64,000 nt of DNA, taken from NCBI RefSeq assembly GCF_013449725.1, contig NZ_JACCFF010000006.1, positions 124,001 to 188,000 on the forward strand, in the 5' to 3' direction. The first letter of the stretch is position 1. Each line of letters opens with the position of its first letter. Shown one piece after another: positions 17,939 through 28,254 of this stretch. The translations under genes and the position numbers were made by a program. The notes below the pieces were generated by a model, which was not told the origin of the DNA, made no database searches, and worked only from the letters and a program-made list of their open reading frames with translations. Source of the stretch: Mycobacteroides sp. LB1 (lineage in GTDB: Bacteria; Actinomycetota; Actinomycetes; Mycobacteriales; Mycobacteriaceae).

Positions 17939-17949
17939 GTTCCTCTTTG

Positions 17950-18011
17950 CGCCGAATGTGAAACCTCGGCGGGATTTCGGTCCATTTCCCGCCATGGATT
18001 CACGCTCGGCG
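17950..18011. repeat. 62-bp palindromic element, copy A
   Basis: The outer arms CGCCGAATGTGAA and TTCACGCTCGGCG are inverted repeats with 2 mismatches in 13, and inside them GGCGGGA pairs with TCCCGCC. The reverse complement of copy A matches copy B (18874-18935) at about 53 of 62 positions, so the two bracket the nuclease-like gene in inverted orientation. Confidence 0.85.
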
Positions 18012-18042
18012 ACTTGTCGGACCGTGAACGCAGACTGCGCAC

Positions 18043-18885
18043 ATGGGGGAACCATTCGTCGGTAGCGCGGTGGTGCGGTCCGGCGTCCTTACCCGTCATG
18101 CATTGCGGACGCGATATCGCGCGGTCTACCCGGATGTTTTCATCCGGCGGGATGAGGTGCTGACGGCGTCATCGCGAGCGAAGGCATGCTGGCTGTGGAC
18201 CGATCGCCGCGGAGTTCTGGCGGGCCACTCTGCGTCGGCCTTGCATGGTGCAGGCTGGGTCGATCCCGCGCGCAACGCCGAGATCATTCACGACAATCGA
18301 CACAGTCCGCCCGGCGTCGCCGTGTGGTCATCGGACATCTCGGACGACGAGATCTGCCTCATTGACGGCATGCGGGCCACCACACCTGCGCGCACGGCGC
18401 TCGACCTGGCGTGCCGGTACCCGACAGGCCACGCGGTGGCGTCCATCGATGCTTTGTGCCGGGCCACCGAACTCAAACCGTCTGAGGTGCTGGAGCTGGC
18501 GGAGCGCTACAAGGGCCGTCGCGCCATCCGACAGGTGAAGGCAGCCATCGATTTGGTGGATGCCGGTGCGCAGTCTCCTAAGGAGACCTGGCTCCGACTG
18601 CTGCTGATACGGGCCGGGCTACCCCGCCCAAGCACGCAGATCCTGGTGCACAACGGCGATTTCGTTCCGCTCGCCTATATCGACATGGGCTGGGAGGACG
18701 TCATGGTCGGTGTCGAGTACGACGGCGACCAGCACCGCAGCGACCGGCGGCAATACGTGAAGGACATCAAGCGCCTCGAGATGCTCGAAGGCCTGGGCTG
18801 GCTGATCGTCAGGGTGGTCGCCGAGGATCATCCCGACGACATCATCCGCCGAGTACACGAAGCGCTAGCCCTGCGCCGAGCGTGA
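18043..18885 (+). CDS. DUF559 (Vsr/PD-(D/E)XK-like) protein with AbiEi-like N-terminus
   Basis: 280 residues. The N-terminal half (RSGVLTRHALRTRYRAVYPDVFI, LAGHSASALHGAGWV, ARTALDLACR) matches the AbiEi-like proteins so common in mycobacteria. The C-terminal 90 residues are a DUF559 restriction-endonuclease-like fold: Asp214 in YIDMGWED, Glu225 in GVEYDGDQH, then a Lys/Arg-rich helix and GWLIVRV, consistent with a PD-(D/E)XK core. Nuclease activity is inference. The gene is absent from this position in M. tuberculosis as I recall it. It sits exactly between two inverted 62-bp palindromes, and its last residues and stop codon are encoded by the right-hand one. This points to insertion as a cassette. 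Confidence 0.8.
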   Translation: MGEPFVGSAVVRSGVLTRHALRTRYRAVYPDVFIRRDEVLTASSRAKACWLWTDRRGVLAGHSASALHGAGWVDPARNAEIIHDNRHSPPGVAVWSSDISDDEICLIDGMRATTPARTALDLACRYPTGHAVASIDALCRATELKPSEVLELAERYKGRRAIRQVKAAIDLVDAGAQSPKETWLRLLLIRAGLPRPSTQILVHNGDFVPLAYIDMGWEDVMVGVEYDGDQHRSDRRQYVKDIKRLEMLEGLGWLIVRVVAEDHPDDIIRRVHEALALRRA

Positions 18886-18935
18886 AACGTGGGCGGGAAA
18901 TGGGCCGAAATCCCGCCGTGGATTCACGCTCGGCG
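18874..18935. repeat. 62-bp palindromic element, copy B
   Basis: CGCCGAGCGTGAA and TTCACGCTCGGCG are perfect 13-bp inverted repeats, with GGCGGGA/TCCCGCC pairing inside. Its first twelve bases supply the last three codons (CGC CGA GCG) and the TGA of the preceding gene. It may also act as terminator for that gene and for convergent pepN. Confidence 0.88.
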
Positions 18936-18960
18936 CAAAGGGGTTCGCAGAGAGGGGTTG

Positions 18961-21522
<2,562 letters not shown>

Positions 21523-21585
21523 GTACCCAAGGTAGCCGGTAGCCGGCCGGGCGGGGCGGTGGGAGGGACCGTGTTCGTGCGCGAC

Positions 21586-21612
21586 GGGAACAGGGCGGCA
21601 GGATTGGGAGTT
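21586..21612 (+). promoter_or_regulatory. Predicted SigH/SigE-type promoter of the mycoredoxin gene
   Basis: GGGAAC (21586-21591) and GTT (21610-21612) with an 18-bp spacer match the oxidative-stress ECF consensus GGAAC-N17/20-GTT. This predicts a start near 21620, about 40 bases upstream of the ATG. Rv2466c is a known member of the SigH regulon in M. tuberculosis. Confidence 0.6.
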
Positions 21613-21660
21613 GGGATGCACTAGGACCCTCCCGTCCAACTCACATTCGAAAGGCGCGCT

Positions 21661-22278
21661 ATGTCTGCAGGCAAGAAGGACCTCGCCGAGTTCTGGTTCG
21701 ATCCGCTGTGTCCGTGGTGCTGGATCACCTCGCGGTGGATTCTGGAGGTCCAGAAGGTTCGTGATATCGATGTGAAATTCCGCGTGATGAGCCTGGCCGT
21801 CCTCAACGAGGGACGCGACGATCTGCCGGAGCGCTATGTGGAACTGATGAAGAGTGCCTGGGGGCCCGTGCGCGTTGCCATCGCCGCCGAACAGGCCAAG
21901 GGCCCGGAGATCCTGGAGCCGCTGTACACGGCGCTGGGCACCCGGATCCACAACCAGGACAACAAAGACCTACCCGCCGTGATTGCCGAATCGCTGGCTG
22001 AGGTGGGTCTGCCCGCCGAGCTCGCGGAGGCCGCCGAATCCACCGACTACGACGAGGCGCTCCGCGTCAGCCACCACGCCGGCATGGACAAGGTGGGGCC
22101 CGATGTGGGCACCCCGACCATCCACGTCAACGGTGTGGCGTTCTTCGGCCCGGTGATCTCCAAGATCCCGCGCGGCGAAGAGGCGGGCAAGCTCTGGGAT
22201 GCGTCGGTGATCTTTGCGTCGTACCCGTACTTCTTCGAGCTCAAGCGGACGCGCACCGAACCGCCGACCTTCGACTAG
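21661..22278 (+). CDS. DsbA-fold mycothiol-dependent oxidoreductase (mycoredoxin-2, Rv2466c-like)
   Basis: 205 residues with the CPWC active site at 17-20 (FDPLCPWCW) and the cis-Pro region VGTPTIHVNG, inside a thioredoxin fold with a helical insertion. The family reduces mixed mycothiol disulfides, protects against oxidative stress and, in M. tuberculosis, activates the thienopyrimidine prodrug TP053. GAAAGG lies before the ATG. A SigH-like promoter is visible upstream at 21586-21612. It is cytosolic, with no signal peptide. Confidence 0.92.
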   Translation: MSAGKKDLAEFWFDPLCPWCWITSRWILEVQKVRDIDVKFRVMSLAVLNEGRDDLPERYVELMKSAWGPVRVAIAAEQAKGPEILEPLYTALGTRIHNQDNKDLPAVIAESLAEVGLPAELAEAAESTDYDEALRVSHHAGMDKVGPDVGTPTIHVNGVAFFGPVISKIPRGEEAGKLWDASVIFASYPYFFELKRTRTEPPTFD

Positions 22279-22287
22279 TAACGCGGC

Positions 22288-23244
22288 TTAATAACGCGGG
22301 GGTGGATTGTCGAACGTGTAGCCCTGCTGAGGCGGTGCGTATCCGTACGGTATCGGGGGCGGTGCGGGGGGAAGCAGCGGCGGTACCGGTGGGATGGGAG
22401 TCGGCGGCAGCAACTTGGGTCGGAAGAACAACGACCCGGCCTGCTGCCGATTCCGCAACGCCGCCGCGCGCCAGGTGTGCACGGGATGGCTGGACAGCAT
22501 GTTGACCAGCCATACGAAGAACCCGGTCTCCAGGGTGGCGCGGTTGGCCAGCGTGTCGAACTCGACTCGTTTGAGCAGGTACTTGCCGGCCGCCATTACC
22601 CCGATTGCGCCCTGAATCCCGGTGGGGCGCATGGCGTATCCGTGGTTGTCGGCGGTGTACTCCATGGACCGTGACAGCGACGTGCCGACAAACGGGACGA
22701 AGTTCATCGCGGTTTGAGCGAACTGGCGCCAATACGACGCATGCCCGGCGGCGATATGGCCGACCTCGTGGCCGATGATGAAGGCCAGTGCTTCCGGATC
22801 ACGGGCCTCGCCGCCGATCTCGAAAAGGTCGCTGTAGATGACGACGAACCGGCGGAAGCCGTGCCCGCTCGCGAAGGCGTTGATCTGGCCGTTGCCCAGC
22901 ACGACGTAGGCGTCGGGCACTTCGTGCAGGCCGAACCGCTGCGCCGCCTCGACCACCATCGCGAATCCCTCGGGGAACTGGGTGGGCGACATCTTCACGC
23001 CATTCACCCGCTGCTGCCCATAGAGGAGGCCGCGGCCCAGGTACAGCGTTAGGGGAGTAGCGGCCAGCGCGACGATGATGATGTTCAGCTGGACATGCTC
23101 GGGATCGGCGAGGAACCCGATGATGCTGAAGATCGCGACGACATACAGCAGCAGCGTGAACAGGATGACGACGACGAGCAACCCGATCTCCCACGGATGG
23201 CGACGCGGGGGATAGGTGTACTGGGGCAGTCCGACCGGGTACAT
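22288..23244 (-). CDS. Membrane-anchored M48-family zinc metallopeptidase
   Basis: 318 residues from ATG 23244; the frame extends upstream, but those residues lie over the divergent rpiB gene. Two TM helices at about 18-45 and 52-72 are followed by the peptidase domain with HEVGH at 159-163 and the third ligand Glu in MEYTADNHG. The C-terminal 50 residues are Pro-rich, ending in Tyr/Pro repeats. The arrangement resembles HtpX-type or Zn-dependent quality-control proteases of the membrane. It is absent between Rv2466c and Rv2465c in M. tuberculosis as I recall, so it is an addition to the conserved block. Substrates are unknown. Confidence 0.85.
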   Translation of the reverse strand: MYPVGLPQYTYPPRRHPWEIGLLVVVILFTLLLYVVAIFSIIGFLADPEHVQLNIIIVALAATPLTLYLGRGLLYGQQRVNGVKMSPTQFPEGFAMVVEAAQRFGLHEVPDAYVVLGNGQINAFASGHGFRRFVVIYSDLFEIGGEARDPEALAFIIGHEVGHIAAGHASYWRQFAQTAMNFVPFVGTSLSRSMEYTADNHGYAMRPTGIQGAIGVMAAGKYLLKRVEFDTLANRATLETGFFVWLVNMLSSHPVHTWRAAALRNRQQAGSLFFRPKLLPPTPIPPVPPLLPPAPPPIPYGYAPPQQGYTFDNPPPRY

Positions 23245-23304
23245 GCGCGCCACGGTAACCGACCGAAGCGCAACCTGACACAACACGGCTGTCACAATTG
23301 GGAC

Positions 23305-23784
23305 ATGCGCGTCTATGTGGGAGCGGATCACGCCGGCTACGAGTTGAAGCAGAAGATCATCGAGCACCTTCGCGGCCGCGGCCACGAGCCGGTGGATTGC
23401 GGTGCCTACGAGGTGGACCCGCAGGATGATTACCCGGCGTTCTGTATCGACGCCGCCCGGCGCACCGTCGCCGACCCGGGCAGCCTCGGCATCGTGCTGG
23501 GGGGTTCGGGTAACGGTGAGCAGATCGCCGCCAACAAGGTCCCGGGTGCCCGCTGCGCGCTGGCGTGGAGCCTGGAGACAGCGGTGCTGGCCCGTGAGCA
23601 CAACAACGCGCAGCTGATCGGGATCGGCGGGCGCATGCACACCGTGCCGGAGGCGCTTGCCATCGTGGACGCCTTCCTTGCGGCCACCTGGTCGGAGGAG
23701 CCGCGGCACCAGCGCCGCATCGACATCCTGGCCGAGTATGAGGCGACCCGCGTTGCGCCGCCGGTACCGGGCGCCAAGTCGTAA
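23305..23784 (+). CDS. rpiB: Ribose-5-phosphate isomerase B
   Basis: 159 residues from ATG 23305 (MRVYVGADHAGYELKQKI is the family N-terminus). The anion-binding loop GGSGNGEQIAANK with catalytic Glu72 and HNNAQLIGIGGR are conserved. It interconverts ribose-5-phosphate and ribulose-5-phosphate in the pentose phosphate pathway. The orthologue is Rv2465c. The nei gene follows by six bases and is probably co-transcribed. Confidence 0.95.
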   Translation: MRVYVGADHAGYELKQKIIEHLRGRGHEPVDCGAYEVDPQDDYPAFCIDAARRTVADPGSLGIVLGGSGNGEQIAANKVPGARCALAWSLETAVLAREHNNAQLIGIGGRMHTVPEALAIVDAFLAATWSEEPRHQRRIDILAEYEATRVAPPVPGAKS

Positions 23785-23790
23785 ACGTCT

Positions 23791-24588
23791 GTGCCTGAAG
23801 GGCATACCCTGCACCGGCTGGCCCGGTTGCATCAGCGCCGGTTCGCGGGCTCACCGGTGGCGGTCAGCAGTCCGCAGGGACGGTTCACCGAAGGTGCGGC
23901 CGCAGTCAATGGACGCACCTTCGTCAAAGCGCATGCCTGGGGCAAGCATCTGTTTCACGACTACGGCTCGGCGGGGGTCGTGCACGTGCATTTGGGGTTG
24001 TACGGCACCTTCACCGAGCTGCCGGTACCGATGGGTGTACCTGTCGGTCAGGTGCGGATGCGCGTCGAAGGACATGAGTTCGGGACCGATCTACGTGGCG
24101 CGACCGCGTGTGAGCTGATCGGTCCTGAGCAGGTTGACGTGATCCTGGCGCGCCTCGGTCCCGACCCATTGCGTCCCCGATCCGACCCGGCAACGGCCTT
24201 CGAACGGATCGCAAAGTCGCACAGACCAATCGGCGCCTTGCTGATGGATCAGAAGATCATCGCCGGGGTTGGCAATGTCTATCGCAGCGAGGTGCTGTTC
24301 CGTCGTCGGATCGACCCCTACCGTCAGGGTCGTCGATTGGATCCGGAAGAGCTCAGTGCGCTCTGGGGCGATTTAGTCGACCGGATGCGCGTTGGGTTGC
24401 GGGTCGGCAAGATCGTCACCGTCGATGCCGAACACGATTGCGGAGAACCGTCATACGCGCGGGACCGTCCCCGCACCTATGTGTACCGACGCGCGGGATC
24501 GCCGTGTCGGGTGTGCGGCACACCCATCCTCACCGCGGAGCTGGAGGCGCGAAACCTGTTCTGGTGCCCCTCATGTCAAATGCGCTGA
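23791..24588 (+). CDS. nei: Endonuclease VIII / Fpg-Nei family DNA glycosylase
   Basis: 265 residues from GTG 23791. After Met removal the N-terminus is Pro-Glu (PEGHTLHRLA), where Pro is the Schiff-base nucleophile and Glu the catalytic acid. The helix-two-turn-helix lies around MDQKIIAGVGNVYRSEVLF and the C-terminal zinc finger is CRVCG...FWCPSCQ. The enzyme excises oxidised bases and nicks the abasic site. It corresponds to Rv2464c. It sits six bases after rpiB, so operonic expression is likely. Confidence 0.93.
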   Translation: MPEGHTLHRLARLHQRRFAGSPVAVSSPQGRFTEGAAAVNGRTFVKAHAWGKHLFHDYGSAGVVHVHLGLYGTFTELPVPMGVPVGQVRMRVEGHEFGTDLRGATACELIGPEQVDVILARLGPDPLRPRSDPATAFERIAKSHRPIGALLMDQKIIAGVGNVYRSEVLFRRRIDPYRQGRRLDPEELSALWGDLVDRMRVGLRVGKIVTVDAEHDCGEPSYARDRPRTYVYRRAGSPCRVCGTPILTAELEARNLFWCPSCQMR

Positions 24589-24670
24589 TGTCACCGCAAT
24601 GACACATCTGGTTGCTAGAGTGGGACGCCGGGTACCAAGTAGCTAGTGCGAACAACCGAGAGGCGGGTTA

Positions 24671-25330
24671 ATGACGCGACCGGGCGCGCCGTTGGGAAAG
24701 CTCATGGCCCGCGCAGTTCGTGGATTGGGATCACACCCCGAACCCGATGACATCGAGGCGCGCTTGTTGGATGCCAGCATCGCGGTGCTTGCCGAACAGG
24801 GCACCCAGTCCGCCACCATCGACGAGGTGGCGCGCAGGGCAAAGGTGGGCCGCGCCACAGTGTTTCGGCGCTTCTCGAGCAAGGACCAACTTTTCGAGCG
24901 TGCCCTCGGTCGGGAGATGTACCGATTCCTGAGCGAGGTCCAACAACGCGCCGAGAACTTCGACGATGTCGCGGACCGCGTGGCCGAGACATTTGCGGTG
25001 TGCATTGAAATCACCGGCCATCCGTTGTTGCGCAACGCATCCGCTCGGGGGCGCGCGAGTTTCATCGACGCTATCGGTCAGGGATCGCCCTCGCCCAAGG
25101 ATCTCGCGCGGGGCTACTTCGTGTCGAAGATCGACGAGCTACGTGCCGAGGGCCGGATTCCCCCCGGGGATTCGGAACGTCAGGCTGACGTGTTGATCCA
25201 TATCGTGCTCGGATATCTCGTGTCACCCGAGTCTCCCGTTGATCTCGCCAATCCCATCGAGGTCAGGGCCCTTGCCCGCGAGACCTTCTCACCGATCCTG
25301 CTGGCGCCCAACGAGCCAAAGGTCGGCTAG
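24671..25330 (+). CDS. TetR-family transcriptional regulator
   Basis: 219 residues. The HTH at about residues 30-75 reads LLDASIAVLAEQGTQSATIDEVARRAKVGRATVFRRFSSKD in segments, a standard TetR DNA-binding domain. The ligand-binding part is helical and not assignable. GAGGCGGG precedes the ATG, and a TAGAGT -10 lies about 50 bp upstream at 24616. Neighbours do not reveal a target: nei is upstream and the Gly-rich membrane protein converges with a four-base stop overlap (25327-25330). Confidence 0.88.
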   Translation: MTRPGAPLGKLMARAVRGLGSHPEPDDIEARLLDASIAVLAEQGTQSATIDEVARRAKVGRATVFRRFSSKDQLFERALGREMYRFLSEVQQRAENFDDVADRVAETFAVCIEITGHPLLRNASARGRASFIDAIGQGSPSPKDLARGYFVSKIDELRAEGRIPPGDSERQADVLIHIVLGYLVSPESPVDLANPIEVRALARETFSPILLAPNEPKVG

Positions 25331-26148
25331 AAGTCTCCACCGCCGAAGTCGCCACCGAAATCGCCACCGCCATCCCAGCCACCACCGCCGCCCTGGTCCC
25401 AGCCCGAGCCTTGATCGGCACCGCCCTGGTCCCAGCCATTCTGATCCGCGCCACCACCCTCGTTCCCCGCGCCGAGTCCGGCGTCGTATCCGTCCGAATA
25501 CCCTTGCCCGAAGCCGCTTTCGAACCCGGAGGCGCCATACCCGACTCCGTGCATACCGGAGAAGAGCGAGTTGAACAGCAGGGCCGAACCCACACCCCAG
25601 GCGCCGGCAACGAGAGCGGGCTTCCACCACGGCTCCGAGTACCAGCCGGCGGGAACCGGACGTCCGGCGACGGAGCCGCCGGGGTAGTAGTTGGGTGTCC
25701 GGCCGGACGGCTCTGGGGAGGCCTCGATCTCGCGGCCCTCGAAGTTGATCCGCCGATCCTCGCTGACCGAACCGGCTCTGCTCTGTCCGGTGGTCGAGGG
25801 GAGTTCCGGCCCGGGATCCATACCCATGGCAACCCGAGCAGCGCGGACGTAATAAAGTCCCTCGATGGCGCTCTCCTTGGCCAGCGTCGCCTGCGCGGCG
25901 GTCCTGGACTGCTCAATGGCCGAGGACGCGGCGGTGTAGCGCTCGGAGGCATCCGCGAGAGCTTGTTTCGAGGCATCATCGGTACCGGAAAGCCCCAGCA
26001 CCTGGCCGCCGAGACGCTCGGTGAGGCGGCGCGCGTCGGCCTTGGCATCCTCGAGCTGCTCGCCGCGACGGCGGCTCGATCCCTGCGTGTAGATGATCGC
26101 GCCGCCGACGATCACGCCAACGAGAAGTAGGCCCAGGATGATTTCCAT
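25327..26148 (-). CDS. DUF1542-like membrane-anchored protein with Gly-rich tail
   Basis: 273 residues from ATG 26148; GTG 26157 adds three residues. One N-terminal TM helix (residues 2-20, EIILGLLLVGVIVGGAIIY) is followed by a charged helical, coiled-coil-like region (about 28-110: EQLEDAKADARRL, ASERYTAASSAIEQS) and then a low-complexity tail with GGGADQNGWDQGG-type repeats ending GGDFGGGDF. Such tails occur in DUF1542 and TPM-domain proteins of actinobacteria. The function is unknown. It lies just before the tRNA-Gly/methyltransferase remnant. Confidence 0.7.
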   Translation of the reverse strand: MEIILGLLLVGVIVGGAIIYTQGSSRRRGEQLEDAKADARRLTERLGGQVLGLSGTDDASKQALADASERYTAASSAIEQSRTAAQATLAKESAIEGLYYVRAARVAMGMDPGPELPSTTGQSRAGSVSEDRRINFEGREIEASPEPSGRTPNYYPGGSVAGRPVPAGWYSEPWWKPALVAGAWGVGSALLFNSLFSGMHGVGYGASGFESGFGQGYSDGYDAGLGAGNEGGGADQNGWDQGGADQGSGWDQGGGGGWDGGGDFGGDFGGGDF

Positions 26149-26172
26149 GGGAACCACCGTACTGGTGTTTGA

Positions 26173-26379
26173 CTACTCGACTTCAGCCTCGACGAGGCCG
26201 AATGGTGACGCTGTCGGGACGACCCGGGTCATTTGGAAACCGGCCGGCTTGAGGAAGGGCCCGGTACTCCCGGCAGTGCGTTCGCACGCTCCCAGCGTGA
26301 GCAGCATCTCCATATCGGTCCACTTGCCGCCCCGCCTACCCAAACATCCGTGCGGCGGGACGCGGCCCTGTACTGACTG
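26173..26379 (-). pseudogene. C-terminal remnant of an O-methyltransferase
   Basis: Read on the minus strand, the 26173-26313 stretch encodes MEMLLTLGACERTAG, then FLKPAGFQMTRVVPTAS, then GLVEAEVE and TAG. This is the standard C-terminus of plant-type SAM-dependent O-methyltransferases (family 2). In the same frame, GKWTD and further open codons continue upstream to the edge of tRNA-Gly at 26381, but there is no start and no catalytic SAM-binding part. I therefore call it a truncated remnant cut at the tRNA gene. It is shorter than a minimal gene and has no promoter. Confidence 0.65.
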
Positions 26380-26380
26380 G

Positions 26381-26454
26381 TGGAGCGGGCGACGGGAATC
26401 GAACCCGCGTAGCTAGTTTGGAAGACTAGGGCTCTACCATTGAGCTACGCCCGC
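26381..26454 (-). tRNA. tRNA-Gly (UCC)
   Basis: The reverse complement gives acceptor GCGGGCG/CGCCCGC, D arm GCTC/GAGC, anticodon loop CTTCCAA (anticodon TCC), and T arm GCGGG/CCCGT with TTCGATT. Discriminator U and an encoded CCA (26381-26383) complete the gene. Confidence 0.96.
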
Positions 26455-26541
26455 ACGCTTACGGGTTGCCCCGCTTGCGTTGACGAATGTACAGCGCCGG
26501 GGCGGATCAAATCCAATTTAAGGGCCGAGGCCACGTCATGC

Positions 26542-26563
26542 GATGAGCCGCGTGCGCGAAGAG
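26542..26563 (+). repeat. Copy of the 22-bp dispersed motif
   Basis: GATGAGCCGCGTGCGCGAAG then AG differs by one base from the unit of the 53402 array. It is intergenic between tRNA-Gly and tRNA-Pro. The following CAT also follows the last unit of the array. Confidence 0.75.
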
Positions 26564-26618
26564 CATGTGGAACGCCGTAGGATCGCTTGGTCAAACGCCC
26601 AGCCGCGGATTGGTTGGA

Positions 26619-26692
26619 CGGGGTGTAGCGCAGCTTGGTAGCGCATCCGCTTTGGGAGCGGAGGGTCGCAGGTTCAAATCCTGTCACCCCGA
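26619..26692 (+). tRNA. tRNA-Pro (UGG)
   Basis: Acceptor CGGGGTG/CACCCCG, D arm GCGC/GCGC, anticodon loop TTTGGGA (anticodon TGG), T arm GCAGG/CCTGT with TTCAAAT, discriminator A, no encoded CCA. It stands 66 bp upstream of tig in the same direction. Confidence 0.95.
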
Positions 26693-26758
26693 CAGCACGA
26701 CAGCACGAAGAACTGCAGGTCACGACGATCTGCCGCGAACTATAAAGGAGCACTGCAC

Positions 26759-28132
26759 GTGAAGAGCACCGTCGAAAAGCTGAGCCCGACCCGGGTTCGC
26801 ATCAACGTCGAGGTTCCCTTCGCAGAGCTTGAACCAGATTTCTCCAAGGCCTACCAGGAGCTGGCCCAGCAGGTGCGCCTGCCCGGTTTCCGCCCCGGCA
26901 AGGCTCCGGCCAAGCTGCTTGAGGCCCGCGTTGGCCGCGCCGCCGTGCTGGAGCAGGTCGTCAATTCGGCCCTGCCGACCCGGTACAGCGAGGCCGTCAC
27001 CGCCTCCGATGTGAAGCCGCTGGGTCAACCGGAGATCGAGGTCACCAAGATTGAGGACGGCGAGGAGCTGACCTTCACCGCCGAGGTCGACGTGCGTCCC
27101 GAGATCGAGCTGCCCGACCTGAGCACCGTGACGGTCACCGTCGAGCCGGTCACCGTCGAGGACTCCGAGGTGGAGACCGAGCTGGACGCGCTGCGTGCGC
27201 GGTTCGGAACCCTCAAGGGCGTCGAGCGCGCCGCCGCGGACGGTGACTTCGTGTCGATCGACCTGTCGGCCACGGTCGATGGCAAGGACGTCGAGGAAGC
27301 CGCGACCTCCGGGCTGTCCCACGAGATCGGTTCCGGGCAGCTGATCGACGGCCTGGACGAGGCCATCATCGGCCTGAAGGCCGGCGAAGAGAAGGTGTTC
27401 AGTACCACGCTGGCCGCCGGTGAGTTCGCCGGACAGGACGCTGAGGTCACCGTCAAGGTCGGGTCCATCAAGGAACGCGAGCTTCCCGCCGCCGACGACG
27501 ATTTCGCCCAGCTGGCAAGTGAATTCGACACCATCGGCGAGCTCAAGGAGAGCCTCACCGAGCAGGTGAAGGGCCGCAAGCGCATCGCGCAGGCCGATGA
27601 GATCCGCAACGAGACCATCACCACGCTGCTCGACACCATCGAGATTCCGGTACCCGAGAAGATCCTCGAGGAGCAGATCGGGAACAGCCTGCACGAGGCC
27701 GTTCACGGACTGGACCACAACGAGGACAAGCTCAACGAACTGCTCGAGGAGCAGGGCACCACGCGCGAGGAGTTCGACAAGGACCTGCGTGAGTCCGCGA
27801 CCAAGTCCATCAAGACCGAGCTGCTGCTCGACGTGATCGCCGACAAGTTCGATATCAACGTCGACCAGCAGGACCTCACCGAACGTCTCGTGCTCATGTC
27901 GCGCCAGTACGGCATTGAGCCGCAGCAGCTGGTTCAGTACCTCACCCAGCAGCAGCAGCTGCCTGGGCTGTATGTCGACGTGCGCCGCGGCAAGGCGATC
28001 GCGGAGGTCATTCGTCAGGCCAAGGTGACCGATTCCACCGGCGCCGATGTTGACGTCGAAGCCGTGCTGGGACCGCGTCGCGAGGCCCTGGCGGATGCTG
28101 ACGGCGCCGATGATGCGGAAGACACCAAATAA
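26759..28132 (+). CDS. tig: Trigger factor, ribosome-associated chaperone
   Basis: 457 residues from GTG 26759 with AAGGAG 8 bases upstream. The N-terminal ribosome-binding domain contains GFRPGKAPAKLLEARVG (the signature loop that docks at L23). A PPIase FKBP-like domain lies about 160-245 and the C-terminal helical chaperone arms follow. The acidic C-terminal tail (DADGADDAEDTK) is usual in actinobacteria. It binds nascent chains at the ribosome exit. It precedes clpP1P2 as in Rv2462c-Rv2460c. A ClgR-like site overlaps its stop codon. Confidence 0.97.
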   Translation: MKSTVEKLSPTRVRINVEVPFAELEPDFSKAYQELAQQVRLPGFRPGKAPAKLLEARVGRAAVLEQVVNSALPTRYSEAVTASDVKPLGQPEIEVTKIEDGEELTFTAEVDVRPEIELPDLSTVTVTVEPVTVEDSEVETELDALRARFGTLKGVERAAADGDFVSIDLSATVDGKDVEEAATSGLSHEIGSGQLIDGLDEAIIGLKAGEEKVFSTTLAAGEFAGQDAEVTVKVGSIKERELPAADDDFAQLASEFDTIGELKESLTEQVKGRKRIAQADEIRNETITTLLDTIEIPVPEKILEEQIGNSLHEAVHGLDHNEDKLNELLEEQGTTREEFDKDLRESATKSIKTELLLDVIADKFDINVDQQDLTERLVLMSRQYGIEPQQLVQYLTQQQQLPGLYVDVRRGKAIAEVIRQAKVTDSTGADVDVEAVLGPRREALADADGADDAEDTK

Positions 28133-28146
28133 CGCTCTGAGCGAAC
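28129..28146 (+). promoter_or_regulatory. Predicted ClgR operator upstream of clpP1P2
   Basis: The 18-bp sequence ATAACGCTCTGAGCGAAC contains CGC-N5-GCG and fits the actinobacterial ClgR consensus WNNWCGCYNANRGCGWWS at all but one defined position. It starts at the tig stop codon and lies about 110 bp upstream of clpP1. ClgR activates clpP operons in Corynebacterium, Streptomyces and mycobacteria. Confidence 0.6.
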
Positions 28147-28254
28147 TCGCCCGTGGTGGGGAGTGCACGACCGCCGATGTTGGTTAATGTCGGCAGTACA
28201 CGGAATTGGTTCCAAAGCGATATCCCGAAGAGCTAGACGAAGGCAGGTTGCACA

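Noticed and set aside
21523..21951. N-terminal extension of pepN
   Set aside because: The frame stays open through the divergent mycoredoxin gene, but residues before GTG 21522 are unlike M1 aminopeptidases.
26381..26700. Integrated element or attachment site at tRNA-Gly/tRNA-Pro
   Set aside because: No integrase gene and no duplicated tRNA 3' end are visible in the window. Only the methyltransferase remnant hints at a past event.
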